A stretch of DNA of 64,000 nucleotides from Butyricimonas faecalis. GTDB lineage: Bacteria; Bacteroidota; Bacteroidia; Bacteroidales; Marinifilaceae. Position numbers and translations under genes: made by a program. Below the pieces are notes generated by a model that was not told the DNA's origin, did no database searches, and was given only the letters and a program-made list of their open reading frames with translations. Positions 43,575 through 54,061 of the stretch are shown in pieces; within the stretch, counting starts at the first letter, position 1, and the number at the start of each line of letters is the position of its first letter. The stretch is from positions 4,650,001 to 4,714,000 of the forward strand of contig NZ_CP032819.1 of NCBI RefSeq assembly GCF_003991565.1. Reading direction: 5' to 3'.

Positions 43575-44849
43575 TCACTCAGATTTAGTTTCGTTGAGCT
43601 GTTTTACAAATGCCTCAAGCATATTCTCTTCCTTCCTAAAAGAATCAAGGTTGGGCAATAATTCATCTACTATGTAGTCGAAGTAGTTTATGGTTCTTTC
43701 TTCGGTTTTTGTTATTATTCCGCTTTCATCCTGCTTTTCATTCCAAACTTTGCCCGAAATTGTAAAAATACGATTATCATTGATAAAAAAGATGGGTTTC
43801 TTCGCCTTTTCAGGATCTGTCGGTTTCTTACCAAATATAACCACATTAATGGTGGAATTCGTTGCCAACGCTCGATAAATGATGTCATTGACATGGCGGT
43901 CATTAAAACCATAACCTATAATAAACAATACCGAGTGTGGTTCCAAAAGCTTATTCTGAAATTCTCTAAATAGGTCAACGTATGGCACACCAAGGCTTTT
44001 ATCCTGTTTCGTAGGAGTAGGATATACCAATGCGGATTTCTTTGGACTTAATTGTTGGGGTGATAGTTCTTCTATATTGAAATAATTGTTCATTTTATGA
44101 TCTGTTTCGTGCCAATTGATAGAGCCATGAATCTTATACAAATACACCATATTTTCTACAGGTTCGTATTTGTCTATACTTGTATCCATCCTTTTAGACC
44201 AGGTGTAGTTAAATAGGGCTGGATTAAAATATTTTCTAAGCCCTCCACCGAAGCCATTTATGTAGTGGATATTCAAGGAATCTAATGCTGTTTCATTAAA
44301 CAGGTCATTGTTTGTAGTGAATATGCGGATGCGAGACAAGTCCTTATTACGCAAAGCTATTTTCTGATAAAATGTTTTATAATATTCTAAAACATTTTTT
44401 GATGTTTCTTTGTCCATATCGACATTGATACTATTGAATATGTATTCTTCAATCCGATGTATGAGCCTATTGTATAATTCTTTAAATTCTCCAACATGGT
44501 CATCATCTGTTTGGATGCCACCATAATAAGTGCGTGCAGAATACATGACTTCAAGCGTTGCTTCAAGATTCTTACCAACTTTATTTACAATACGCTCAAA
44601 TTCCGTTTTCTCTGCAATTTCCTTCTCTTCATCGAATTTGAGTTCTTTAAATAACCCATCCATTGTAGGGATTGCACCACTACTTGTTCCTGAACCAAAC
44701 AGGAAATTGATGTTTTTTAGATTAAAGAACTCTCGAATCTTATCTTTGAGTAAAGAAAATCGCGATTTAAAATCAGAGTCGGATTGAAAATAATTAGAAG
44801 TGCCTTGGGTCATAATCAAGTCACCGAATTTATGATTATTATCTGTCAT
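43575..44849 (-). CDS. SIR2-family NADase-like defence protein
   Basis: A 424-residue SIR2 protein. The nucleotide loop is FLFGSGTSSGAIPTM (about residues 50-64); TTNNDLFNE and YKIHGSINW carry the Asn and His expected in the NAD-cleaving site; SVLFIIGYGFNDRHVNDII is the second Rossmann part. In SIR2-HerA systems this protein depletes NAD+ on phage infection. The gene precedes herA by 2 nt, as in those systems. It is embedded in a larger restriction-type operon, which is unusual. Confidence 0.88.
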   Translation of the reverse strand: MTDNNHKFGDLIMTQGTSNYFQSDSDFKSRFSLLKDKIREFFNLKNINFLFGSGTSSGAIPTMDGLFKELKFDEEKEIAEKTEFERIVNKVGKNLEATLEVMYSARTYYGGIQTDDDHVGEFKELYNRLIHRIEEYIFNSINVDMDKETSKNVLEYYKTFYQKIALRNKDLSRIRIFTTNNDLFNETALDSLNIHYINGFGGGLRKYFNPALFNYTWSKRMDTSIDKYEPVENMVYLYKIHGSINWHETDHKMNNYFNIEELSPQQLSPKKSALVYPTPTKQDKSLGVPYVDLFREFQNKLLEPHSVLFIIGYGFNDRHVNDIIYRALATNSTINVVIFGKKPTDPEKAKKPIFFINDNRIFTISGKVWNEKQDESGIITKTEERTINYFDYIVDELLPNLDSFRKEENMLEAFVKQLNETKSE

Positions 44850-44925
44850 AATTTCTTGTCAATATTAAGATTATTAATCCGTAGTACTATGATTGTTATA
44901 TTTGAATGATAAAAATTACATGCTA

Positions 44926-46425
44926 TTATATTCGATCAAAGAATCCCTCATAATCTTCATCGATTATTTTCCATTTTCCGATTTTGCGTCCCCCGATACG
45001 AGTAATCTTTTTCAATTCTTGAAGACGTTTTAAATATTTTTGAACTTGACGCGCTGATACGCCCATGTTCTCAGCCATCTGTACTGCATTGATTTGAGGA
45101 TTTTGGGATATTAGCTTGTAAATCTGACGGCTCGCTTTTACGAACTCTTTTGCGAACTTTGACGGTCCTTTTACGAACTCTTTTACGAACACCTCCCCAT
45201 TGTCTTTTACGAACTCTTGTATTAAAGGTGTACCATTAGGTGTAACTTCTCCAATAATTTCATTCTCAAAATTCAAGTTCCACAGTACCACATGGAACTC
45301 CGATGCATTTGAATGGAATTCAGGTACATGAAAATTATGCAGCACTTCAAATTTCTTATAGGAATCAATTATCTTTTTCATTCCGCTGCCTCTCCGTTCC
45401 ATCAGTCCCAATCGGCTGAAGAAATCAGCCAATAAAGGATTCCTTCTCTTGGATGGCACAGTAAGAGGATCCAACTGCTGGATAAGCCGGCCGTCCATCA
45501 TTCCTCCTGGAGAGTATATTTCCAGCCTGTCATCGTACATATCAATATGAATCTCACTTCCCATCTGCAAATAATCACGATGGATGATAGCATTCGCAAT
45601 CGCTTCCGTCACCGCACGTTCCGGATAATCTGGAAGTTCCTCACGATAGTCGTTTTCCTTCCACCATTTCTTATGAGAGTTATTTCTCACAAAAGACACG
45701 GCATCCTGCAACTGGCCAATCACGCAACCTTCCAGTTCAACATCATCAATCGCTTCTCCCAAACCGCTGGTCATGTCCAGACCGTTCCAACGTGTACAGA
45801 AAATACGGGACTGGCGTACAGGCGATTCATCAGCCAACAATGCTCCGGCATTTGTCAGATTGCCGTTTTCATCCACAATGCCCCACGACACGAACTCGCT
45901 GTCATCAAACGAACGCTGCAGCCGTTTGTAATGGACGGATCTGAGTTTCGAAAAAGCCATGTCCTCAAATCTGTAATTGGACGGCAAACTGTCGTAAGTA
46001 CGCCCGGATCCTTTCAAGACAAGGGCTTTCAATTGAATACGGTCTGCCGTAACCGACTCGTTTCCTATGCGTACAAATGCCAGTCGCTGTTTGTCTCCGA
46101 TGTAGTAATATGGAGTTTCCTGCCCAGGATATACATGCAGCAATATGAGTTTCTTCCCATCAATATCCTTGTATTCAAGATTGACTACAGGCACCGGATC
46201 AAGCTTGGTCTTTATCTCTTCACTGATTTTCCCCGCATCGCTTTCTGCATCCGCCAGCCCGATTATTTGGTCATCATCACTGATACCGAATATCAATGTA
46301 CCGCCTTCACCATTGGCGAAAGCGGACACACTCTTAAGCCAGCTTTTAGGCCGCTTGATTTCAAGCATCTGTTTTTTGTCGTAAGCGGTTGCTTCGCCAA
46401 TTAATGTATATATATCAAGTCCCAT
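44926..46425 (-). CDS. AlbA_2 / GHKL-type ATP-binding protein with winged-helix C terminus
   Basis: About 499 residues from the ATG at 46425 (MGLDIYTLIGEAT); the longer frame uses a TTG codon. Residues ~15-125 are an AlbA_2 domain (EIKRPKSWLKSVSAFANGEG GTLIFGI), followed by an HATPase_c_4 region (AVTEAIANAIIHRDYLQMGS, DRLEIYSPGGM) and a C-terminal winged helix (NAVQMAENMGVSARQVQKYL). Between them lies a short repeat of EFVK (QEFVKD, VFVKEFVKG, KEFVKA). Usually called a transcriptional regulator or helicase-like protein; in this operon its role is unknown. Confidence 0.85.
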   Translation of the reverse strand: MGLDIYTLIGEATAYDKKQMLEIKRPKSWLKSVSAFANGEGGTLIFGISDDDQIIGLADAESDAGKISEEIKTKLDPVPVVNLEYKDIDGKKLILLHVYPGQETPYYYIGDKQRLAFVRIGNESVTADRIQLKALVLKGSGRTYDSLPSNYRFEDMAFSKLRSVHYKRLQRSFDDSEFVSWGIVDENGNLTNAGALLADESPVRQSRIFCTRWNGLDMTSGLGEAIDDVELEGCVIGQLQDAVSFVRNNSHKKWWKENDYREELPDYPERAVTEAIANAIIHRDYLQMGSEIHIDMYDDRLEIYSPGGMMDGRLIQQLDPLTVPSKRRNPLLADFFSRLGLMERRGSGMKKIIDSYKKFEVLHNFHVPEFHSNASEFHVVLWNLNFENEIIGEVTPNGTPLIQEFVKDNGEVFVKEFVKGPSKFAKEFVKASRQIYKLISQNPQINAVQMAENMGVSARQVQKYLKRLQELKKITRIGGRKIGKWKIIDEDYEGFFDRI

Positions 46426-46459
46426 ATCTATTTTTCCAAATATTAGCTTATCAAACAAT

Positions 46460-49400
46460 TCAATTATTTTTCATCTTATGATATATTTGCAATTTATCTT
46501 TATCAACCTTATAGGATGAGATAAATCCAACATTTTTCAATACATCCAATAACCTTCTGTTCAGTGTATTATCCGATAATTTGACTCTCTTATCTTGATT
46601 ACATACTTCATGATAATCTCCATCTATAGAAGAAACTAAATGTGCTATTATACTATGGTTATCAAATCCTGCAGTAATCACATAAACAACCAATTCCAGC
46701 TTTAAGGATTCATTTTTAGAAATATTGACAAGAAGCGACGCAAATGCATCTGCACTGCATGAAATCCGCCCATTCTCAACAAGAATCAACAACCTGTCTT
46801 GCCCTACATTATTTAACTTGTCAACATCCGAGAAACTATCACTGAAAGATCTTAATAGCTTCCTATAATTATCTATTTCTAACATTTTACAGCCAAATAA
46901 AGACACATATAGTTCCCCTTTATTGCTTAAATTGTTTGGATAAGTTTCACTAGAAAGTTCTGTAGTGTAATAATTTATATACGATTTTAGCCATTCATTA
47001 ATTCCTTTATTGTAATCGTAATAGTATGATACATTGTTCCATGTCGGTGATATTATTTTAGATTCGACAGCTATATCATACATTTTCTCGTCTTCTATCC
47101 CCACAAAACTATCTATATGGTTATGCTGTCCCGTCAAGTATGTGGCCTTGACATCAGATGGAATATGTTCGTTGGTCAACAAGAACATTAAAGTTTCGGA
47201 ACTTTCGTCCTTGTTATCATCTTTAAAACATTGGACTGCCGCAGATATATTTCCCCTTACATAACCGACAAATGATTTGTTATCTGTTGCTTTAATTCGC
47301 GTAAAATTAAGATTGTCGGCAGATATGGTCTTATCGTCTGTATGAAGATGCCTTGTAATAAGAAGCATATTCTCAAGAGTGATTTCGTAACAATTATGTT
47401 CAATTACATAATCCAGCAAATCGTCTGAACCATCGCACAGATTTACAAAACAACTGGTAGAAGCCAGTTTAAGCGACTGCTCCAATGTAATATTATCACA
47501 ATGTTCGACAAGGAACCTGAAATTTCCATTAAGCCATCCTTGTTGCTCTTGACTCAATTTCGGACAAAATTTCAGATAAGCCTCAATAAGATTTTCCTTT
47601 TCTGCATCATTCCTCCAATTTATAATGTTATTCCAGGAATTTATATATTCAATAAAATGCTTAAATACTTCATACTGCTGCTTACCTTCAGAATAATATT
47701 GGGACAGGAATTGTAACGGAGCATTATCACATTCCAAACGAATCATCATATGCTCAAACATTTCACCGTAGATACCATGTGAAGCAAGATAATCCAATAA
47801 ATCTATATTAAGAATGGCATCGCTCTCGAACATATAATCTTTCAATTCTTTAACAAAATTCTCGATCTTGTCTATATGATATTCGTAGGGCTTACATTCT
47901 TCAATCTTCATTGACAGCAGAAGCTCTCTGTCAGCCAACGAAACCATACCTTCATAGAAATATGATATGTAATCATAATAATCTTCATCCAAATAGCCTC
48001 TACGTATAAATACATTCATCATAGGGGACAATCCCAAACTCTTAAACTCCTCTGTTTCTCCTAACTTATACTTCTTTATCAAGTCTTTTAATCTCAATGA
48101 CTTCACTTTGATTTTTTCCTGTTGGATATGTCTATGCTCTTTTAGGAAGTATTTAGCGCCTTTCTCTAACAAATCTATTCGTTTGGAATAATTGACTTCA
48201 TTATCTATTTGTTTAAAATCAATTGTCTTTGATTCTGTAGTTGTATTATCATAATAATAGCGATATTGATATGTTATTTCTTTTTCTTCTATCAACTTAG
48301 AAAACAACATTTCACTGGTGGCAGTTTGTTCTAAAGAATAATAATTATTTTCAATACGCACTGATAATGGCCTATTTGACAGTCTATGCCAAAGATTAAA
48401 TAAAAACAGCCGCCTCAAATCAGCCTTACCTAAATTCTCGTTCTGCTTGAAAATCTGCTCTTTTCTAGACAATTCCTCTTCAGATTTTTCAATAGTTTTC
48501 AATGCAAGAGGGATGAACTTAGGCTTGCTGCTGATACACCGGTAAACCTTACCTTCCCTATGATGCAACGATGCAAAATCCTGTGGGTAATAGTTCTTGT
48601 ATACTATCATCCCCAGCAATTTTGTTTTATTGAGCCGATAATTATTAGCCTCACACAGCTTATCCCGATATTGTTTGTACTCATTTACAATATTGGTCAG
48701 AATACGCATATCCTGAATGAAAAATGCCATCTCCGACAAATCATCGTCACTGATACCATCGTCTCCACATCCTTTTTTCTCAAGTGCAGATTTAAGTTTG
48801 TCCTTTGAATTGGACGGATTGATTATAGGTATTACAGTTGTTATGAAATCAAAGAACTTCGTTCTTTCTTCATCCTTAAAGATGTCATCTTTAATCGCAT
48901 AGATAAACGTAATATGCCTGCCTACTATCTTTGATTCATTGATAAGCTGATTCAGTTCGCGAAGTTTCAAAAATATATTCGGTGTCCCGAATCTGTCTAG
49001 ATCTTCGATAATTACAACATTATAATCTGTCACTTGGAAGAAATACAGGATTTCATCAAGATGTTTGTTGAATATAGAATTGTTTTCTATAACCTCTATT
49101 TCTCCATCTTTCAGGTTCAATTTGTTCAGCTTAGAATTACTATATGATTTGAAAACATAACGGGCAATCTTATATAATGCAAACAAAATCCATAAGGAAG
49201 CAGCAAAATCAAAAACTGTATTCCATGTGTTTCCCCAGCTAAAGAAATCATAGATAGAATCAACCTTGGCAAAAGAAGGCTCAAACACAATGAGAATGCA
49301 TAGAAGCGTCAATACAAAGGCAACTGGATATTTTACCAGTTCCCATTTCGATAAATGTACAATTTTTCTAAAACGGGAATTCGGCACCGTTTTAGTTTTT

Positions 49401-49759
49401 TCTCTATAGATAAGTTGCTGAAGAATGCTGTATTCTATTTTACGATTCAGATTCTCTATCCGTTTCTCTCTTTCTCTTTCTTCTTCATTTGATTCTCCAC
49501 CTGAATCACTGATATTGTTGTCCTCTTCATTTGCCTGCAAAGTTGCAAGAGAAATAGGCAGAAACTTATACTCTTTGGCAAAATCTTCCCTCAGAGTAAT
49601 AAGTACAGAACTCTTGCCGGATCCAAAAGGACCAGTAAGAGCAATGTTTCTTATGTGCTCTTTTTCCGCTGAAGATAGAGCTTCATTTAACTCAATGACG
49701 GATTTATATGAAGCATCTGATTTTTCCAGCTTCTTGGGAAGTAAAGTATCTATTGCCAT
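46460..49759 (-). CDS. YobI-like (KAP-type) P-loop NTPase, membrane-associated
   Basis: A 1099-residue STAND/KAP-like NTPase. The N-terminal Walker A, ALTGPFGSGKSSVLI, is at about residues 41-55; two transmembrane segments (YPVAFVLTLLCILIVF, about 140-160, and FAASLWILFALYKIA, about 188-205) interrupt the P-loop domain as in KAP NTPases; Walker B is NVVIIEDLDRFG near 260. The C-terminal 700 residues are helical and unassigned, a plausible sensing or repeat region. It lies between the LlaJI-type nuclease and the AlbA_2 gene with short gaps, and a membrane-linked defence effector is possible. Confidence 0.8.
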   Translation of the reverse strand: MAIDTLLPKKLEKSDASYKSVIELNEALSSAEKEHIRNIALTGPFGSGKSSVLITLREDFAKEYKFLPISLATLQANEEDNNISDSGGESNEEEREREKRIENLNRKIEYSILQQLIYREKTKTVPNSRFRKIVHLSKWELVKYPVAFVLTLLCILIVFEPSFAKVDSIYDFFSWGNTWNTVFDFAASLWILFALYKIARYVFKSYSNSKLNKLNLKDGEIEVIENNSIFNKHLDEILYFFQVTDYNVVIIEDLDRFGTPNIFLKLRELNQLINESKIVGRHITFIYAIKDDIFKDEERTKFFDFITTVIPIINPSNSKDKLKSALEKKGCGDDGISDDDLSEMAFFIQDMRILTNIVNEYKQYRDKLCEANNYRLNKTKLLGMIVYKNYYPQDFASLHHREGKVYRCISSKPKFIPLALKTIEKSEEELSRKEQIFKQNENLGKADLRRLFLFNLWHRLSNRPLSVRIENNYYSLEQTATSEMLFSKLIEEKEITYQYRYYYDNTTTESKTIDFKQIDNEVNYSKRIDLLEKGAKYFLKEHRHIQQEKIKVKSLRLKDLIKKYKLGETEEFKSLGLSPMMNVFIRRGYLDEDYYDYISYFYEGMVSLADRELLLSMKIEECKPYEYHIDKIENFVKELKDYMFESDAILNIDLLDYLASHGIYGEMFEHMMIRLECDNAPLQFLSQYYSEGKQQYEVFKHFIEYINSWNNIINWRNDAEKENLIEAYLKFCPKLSQEQQGWLNGNFRFLVEHCDNITLEQSLKLASTSCFVNLCDGSDDLLDYVIEHNCYEITLENMLLITRHLHTDDKTISADNLNFTRIKATDNKSFVGYVRGNISAAVQCFKDDNKDESSETLMFLLTNEHIPSDVKATYLTGQHNHIDSFVGIEDEKMYDIAVESKIISPTWNNVSYYYDYNKGINEWLKSYINYYTTELSSETYPNNLSNKGELYVSLFGCKMLEIDNYRKLLRSFSDSFSDVDKLNNVGQDRLLILVENGRISCSADAFASLLVNISKNESLKLELVVYVITAGFDNHSIIAHLVSSIDGDYHEVCNQDKRVKLSDNTLNRRLLDVLKNVGFISSYKVDKDKLQIYHKMKNN

Positions 49760-49783
49760 ATCCGTTCTATCGTATCAAATAAG

Positions 49784-52027
49784 TTAAATTCTCCGTTCAT
49801 ATAATTTTACCATTAATTCCTTGGAAATCAATTCTCCCGGCTGCATTTTAATACGATATATGGGAACCTTCGCTTTGCCCAATGAAATAAAAGAGGACAA
49901 ATTTAGTTTCAGGCATGGTTTGCCGTTCTTTGTACCAAAATATACTTTCTCCACTTTATAATAACCGTCAATGTCTCCACCGACCATCGGTAAAAAACAT
50001 CTGATATCCATCACATTGATAGAAGTTGGTATTCTTTCCATTGTATAGTTTTTTGCAGTATGGTTGTAAAAGTCCGCATAATCCGTATCTGTTTTTCGCA
50101 CTAAGCCTGTCATAATATCCTTAAATTCCGGTTTTGGCAACTTATTCAGTGTACCCACATTTTCGATATCTTCGACATGAAGTTCCGTATCAAGCATGAA
50201 AGGCTTGCTGACATAGAAATGAGTTTGCAAGCTGTCCAACAATTCTTTATTTTTATCTACCTCATTCCTTATTGTTTCCGGTTTAACATGAAGAACTTCC
50301 CACATATCGGTTTCTTCTTCTTTCATTAGGGCAAGAACCAAATAGTTACCGTCTGTTTTTGGACGATAAAGCTTGCCATTCAAACGCTGGAAATTGTCTG
50401 AAATGAACTGATAACAATCCATTCCCTCACGAGGCTGGATAGTTCTAAAGGTATATAACTGGTTTAAAGTACTCTGAATTCTATTTCTGAATTCTTTACG
50501 GACATATTCTCGCCATGCGCTTTGAGCATTTTTATTGTCTCTACCATACAATGAAACTATGTATAGAAAATTTACATCATAATGGCATAGCAAAAGTGTA
50601 TCACGGTCAAACAGACGATTTTCAAACTGACGGTTCAATTGGACGCTGCCTTCTTGTGTTTTCAGCTCTCTATCATCAAAAGAAAGGAATTTTGAACCTC
50701 CTTTCTGCCTGTTGGGAATTCGAGCGCTAATGAAAAAATTAGGTATCGGATTATATCCTTCTGTCAGCGTATCCCTCAGTTGTGGCTGTTCTCCATTACT
50801 GTCACCATCAAGAAAAAGATTCATATTCCATTGGATGACATTTCTAGCGTATGTGTATTGTTTGTAAATGGACTTGTCGCCAAGCTGGGTCCGGTCATTC
50901 TTGGAACGCTTGTAATATTTGCTGTCTCCGATATAATAAGTCAGTTCTGACTGTATATCGGACTGCTCGATAAGTCCCTGTCCGATGAACATGTGATCAA
51001 CAAGTTTCCCGTCTTTCTGTTCGGTAAGTTCCTTAGGCAAGTTCTGTTTGTCGTTACCGCCGATAAGGGTATCAATCATCACTTCGAAAATATGCTCGAA
51101 GTTTTTCGCAAGCAAAAAGTCTTCCGCCTGCCTATTCATCGCAATTTTATACTCTCTGTCAAAGAAGGCATAACACAAATCCCATATTCGCAGAGCTTTA
51201 TCAGAAAAATACTTGTACTTGATCTGTTTCAGTCGTCTGCATCCCATATTTTTCTTGATATAGGTCCGTCTCAGTTTGTCGGGATTTATCAAATGATAAT
51301 GAATATTGATTTCAAAAGAAAAGCCATGCGTTTCACGTATGTAGTTCAATATCGAGAAGTAGATGACAAGCAGTTCCTCGTCAAAATTGACCATCTTCTT
51401 TTTGTTGACAGGTTCAATATAGACTGGAGTATCGCTTTGTATAAAGGCATGCGATGACGTTATAGTCTTGGTCCAGTTAATCCTGTTATAACCGGAATGT
51501 ACATTTTTAACAATGAAGGTAAAATAATCCTGATTGTCCCGATTGAAGTCACGGAGTGCGATTATTACATCAAGCAAAGTATTGTGCTTCTGTTTCCGGC
51601 CTCTGCTTTCTGTCTGGTATTCTTTACTTTCAAGTATATTAGCATTGTGTGTCTGTTTATAAACACTGATAGCCCTGTAAACCCATATCGAAAGCGTGGA
51701 AAGAAACTCCTTGTATTCCTTACATCCTTCTTCTGTGAACTTGGACTTTATTTTATCTGATTCAAAATCAATGATTTCCTGCGGGGACGCACCGAATATT
51801 GTATCGTCACCGTTTTCTTCAATCTGCTCTCCAGTCAGCACCACTTTGGGCAGAAAGAAAATTACATCTTTTGCCACTTTGCTATAGCAATACCCTACGT
51901 ACTCAAAGGCATATCTTTCTTCCTTTACAGGGACGGACACTACATCTTTGAGCACATCTCTGACGGTAAGGTTATCCCTGACCATACCATTCAAACTATA
52001 CGGGTATCCTTCTATGAACAGTAGCAT
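49784..52027 (-). CDS. LlaJI-type restriction endonuclease subunit (McrC-like)
   Basis: A 747-residue protein. I place it in the LlaJI/McrC-like nuclease group: an N-terminal domain (VRDNLTVRDVLKDVVSVPVK), a central helical region (AEDFLLAKNFEHIFEVMIDT), then a PD-(D/E)xK core with Asp344 in KLVDHMF and Asp368-Ser-Lys370 in YIGDSKYYKRS. Its start is 2 nt from the stop of the McrB-like GTPase gene. In LlaJI, an McrB-like and an McrC-like protein together cut unmodified target sites, guarded by m5C methyltransferases. Family assignment rests on motifs and context. Confidence 0.78.
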   Translation of the reverse strand: MLLFIEGYPYSLNGMVRDNLTVRDVLKDVVSVPVKEERYAFEYVGYCYSKVAKDVIFFLPKVVLTGEQIEENGDDTIFGASPQEIIDFESDKIKSKFTEEGCKEYKEFLSTLSIWVYRAISVYKQTHNANILESKEYQTESRGRKQKHNTLLDVIIALRDFNRDNQDYFTFIVKNVHSGYNRINWTKTITSSHAFIQSDTPVYIEPVNKKKMVNFDEELLVIYFSILNYIRETHGFSFEINIHYHLINPDKLRRTYIKKNMGCRRLKQIKYKYFSDKALRIWDLCYAFFDREYKIAMNRQAEDFLLAKNFEHIFEVMIDTLIGGNDKQNLPKELTEQKDGKLVDHMFIGQGLIEQSDIQSELTYYIGDSKYYKRSKNDRTQLGDKSIYKQYTYARNVIQWNMNLFLDGDSNGEQPQLRDTLTEGYNPIPNFFISARIPNRQKGGSKFLSFDDRELKTQEGSVQLNRQFENRLFDRDTLLLCHYDVNFLYIVSLYGRDNKNAQSAWREYVRKEFRNRIQSTLNQLYTFRTIQPREGMDCYQFISDNFQRLNGKLYRPKTDGNYLVLALMKEEETDMWEVLHVKPETIRNEVDKNKELLDSLQTHFYVSKPFMLDTELHVEDIENVGTLNKLPKPEFKDIMTGLVRKTDTDYADFYNHTAKNYTMERIPTSINVMDIRCFLPMVGGDIDGYYKVEKVYFGTKNGKPCLKLNLSSFISLGKAKVPIYRIKMQPGELISKELMVKLYERRI

Positions 52028-52029
52028 AA

Positions 52030-54051
52030 TTATAATTCTTTAATTTCAATTCCCCATTCTGGTCTTGATTTGATTCTAGAAAGGAAGTCTTCAAAGTTAT
52101 TGTATACTTTATCACTTCCAACTTCAGTAGAAACATATACAAACTCTTCATTCGTCAATTTAATTGGCTTGCACCGTTCTCTTCCTGTCTTATCTACAGA
52201 ACCATTTAGGCGTTTCTTCTTATCATCTTCTGTTTCTACTATATGAGGTATTTTGAAGCCTACACTTATCCACCTATCACGGATATCTTTTGCAGATAAA
52301 TCTGGGTTATTCTGACAGAATATTTCAACAGCGCGCTTTACCAATGCACCTTTTCCCCAAGTCTTACCTTTTTCGTCTGTTTCTTCTCCATTTATAGAAT
52401 ACCTAACAGAAGAGGAATTACTGTCATTGTCTTCTGAAATGTCACTTCCATCTTCTTTATTTTCTGAGACTGTCCCGTCAATAGGCTCCAAATGCAGCTT
52501 CTCCATTATTGAAACAATGAGTTGCTTACTGTCTTCATTGTATAACTTTGAAAAAGAGAAATCAGCATCTGTAGGAAATATGTCTGCATCACCATCTTTG
52601 CATACATCATTCCACAGATAGAATAATATTTTGTTCCTAAATAAGTTATAGGATATGATCTTCGCAGGTGGATTAACGAAATAATCGCCCAGCATCTTGT
52701 CTTCTGAGCCAGTGTTATTTAAGATACGTGCATTGACCTCTTTTTGGAAATCACTCCATCTATATTTCAAGCCGTCAATATCAATCACCCAGTCCGTATT
52801 CTTGTTCTTTATCGGCTCATACTCCCAATCCCAACGTCTCTTGAATGCACTGTCTATTGGAAACAGAGACTGATCGGACGTATTCATTGTAGCATAGATA
52901 TAAAGATTCGATGGTAAACATAGCTCGCCATCTTTTATTCCAGGATTATCACAGCCAAGGTTGTCTTCCAAGAAAGTCCTTAAATCCGCATCAGCTTTGA
53001 TTGTATATTCAGATTTGCCATTTTCGTCCCTATCAAGAAGCTGGAATAGGTCTCCAAAAATCTGCGCACAGTTTCCCCTGTTGATTTCCTCAATTATCAA
53101 ATATACATTTTCATCTGTCTTGTAAGCACGAATATACGCATTCAAAAAAACTTGAGGAATGAAATTGTATTCAATCGCCTTCTCGACTACCGGGTCTCCT
53201 TTTTTTGCATTAGCAAGATCATCATCTTCATAATAGGAGGCCTTAACCTTACCTTCATAGCGATACTGCTTCTTCATTGTTGGTTTATAAGCACCTACAA
53301 ATGTGGAGTAGTCGCTGTCGGGGTGGAATGTAGTCCTAAAAATATTTTCTTTTGATATACCGTCTAATTGTTTCTTTATTTTGTGAGACTTTCCTGTTCC
53401 TGGAGCGCCATAATATATTATTTGGCGTGATAAATTGTCGGCTGAATTGACTTTGAGTTCACCTATTTGAATATCATTAAAAGTATCAAAAAAAGCTTTT
53501 TTGTCATCTGATTTATTTTGAGAAATCAAGACTCCAACAATGGCTTCTTTTTTTATACTAAATCTTCCATTCTCTACTTTTATATCTGAGAAATTATTCA
53601 GAATATTAGTTAGAATATCTTTGTTGCCGAGGTCGATATTCAGATGTGAACGAAAAAATTCATCTAATTTAGATTCGCCAGATAATGCTGCTTGGTAGAG
53701 TTGAGAATTCAAAACAATAGGTTGTCCATCATAATGAATACTTCCTGTATAGGGATTGGGAATGTAATAACGACGTATCCAACCCTCGATGTATCGGCGA
53801 GCCTCATCAATGGAAAGTATATGATCAAAGCGAGGATAAAACATCGTATCATCCTCATAATATAGGCCAAGTTGAGCTGCCAACTGATAAGGTGTTCTGA
53901 AAAAATCATTTCCGCCATCCCATTCATGCCATTGTTTTTCAACGAAAGCACGAGCGGCATCTTTGCGCATAGGGCAATGTGGTAGAACTTGGGTAAATTC
54001 AGAAACTTGTTTAATCGACGTATTACGCCATCTACAAATTGGGTCTGCCAT
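52030..54051 (-). CDS. McrB-like AAA+ GTPase restriction subunit
   Basis: A 673-residue protein. Residues 1-200 form an unassigned N-terminal domain, probably for DNA recognition (FFRTPYQLAAQLGLYY). The AAA+ core follows: Walker A YYGAPGTGKSHKI near 215, Walker B YLIIEEINRGNCAQIFGDLF, and the McrB signature YATMNTSDQSLFPIDSAFKR. After the core comes an acidic linker (SEDNDSNSSS) and a C-terminal ~100-residue domain not usual for McrB. It lies between the methyltransferase and the nuclease gene, as in LlaJI-type restriction-modification sets. Confidence 0.88.
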   Translation of the reverse strand: MADPICRWRNTSIKQVSEFTQVLPHCPMRKDAARAFVEKQWHEWDGGNDFFRTPYQLAAQLGLYYEDDTMFYPRFDHILSIDEARRYIEGWIRRYYIPNPYTGSIHYDGQPIVLNSQLYQAALSGESKLDEFFRSHLNIDLGNKDILTNILNNFSDIKVENGRFSIKKEAIVGVLISQNKSDDKKAFFDTFNDIQIGELKVNSADNLSRQIIYYGAPGTGKSHKIKKQLDGISKENIFRTTFHPDSDYSTFVGAYKPTMKKQYRYEGKVKASYYEDDDLANAKKGDPVVEKAIEYNFIPQVFLNAYIRAYKTDENVYLIIEEINRGNCAQIFGDLFQLLDRDENGKSEYTIKADADLRTFLEDNLGCDNPGIKDGELCLPSNLYIYATMNTSDQSLFPIDSAFKRRWDWEYEPIKNKNTDWVIDIDGLKYRWSDFQKEVNARILNNTGSEDKMLGDYFVNPPAKIISYNLFRNKILFYLWNDVCKDGDADIFPTDADFSFSKLYNEDSKQLIVSIMEKLHLEPIDGTVSENKEDGSDISEDNDSNSSSVRYSINGEETDEKGKTWGKGALVKRAVEIFCQNNPDLSAKDIRDRWISVGFKIPHIVETEDDKKKRLNGSVDKTGRERCKPIKLTNEEFVYVSTEVGSDKVYNNFEDFLSRIKSRPEWGIEIKEL

Positions 54052-54061
54052 ATTGAAAAAA

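Noticed and set aside
46426..46458. Upstream extension of the AlbA_2 gene
   Set aside because: The longer frame starts at a TTG just after the preceding stop; the ATG at 46425 gives the normal domain start.
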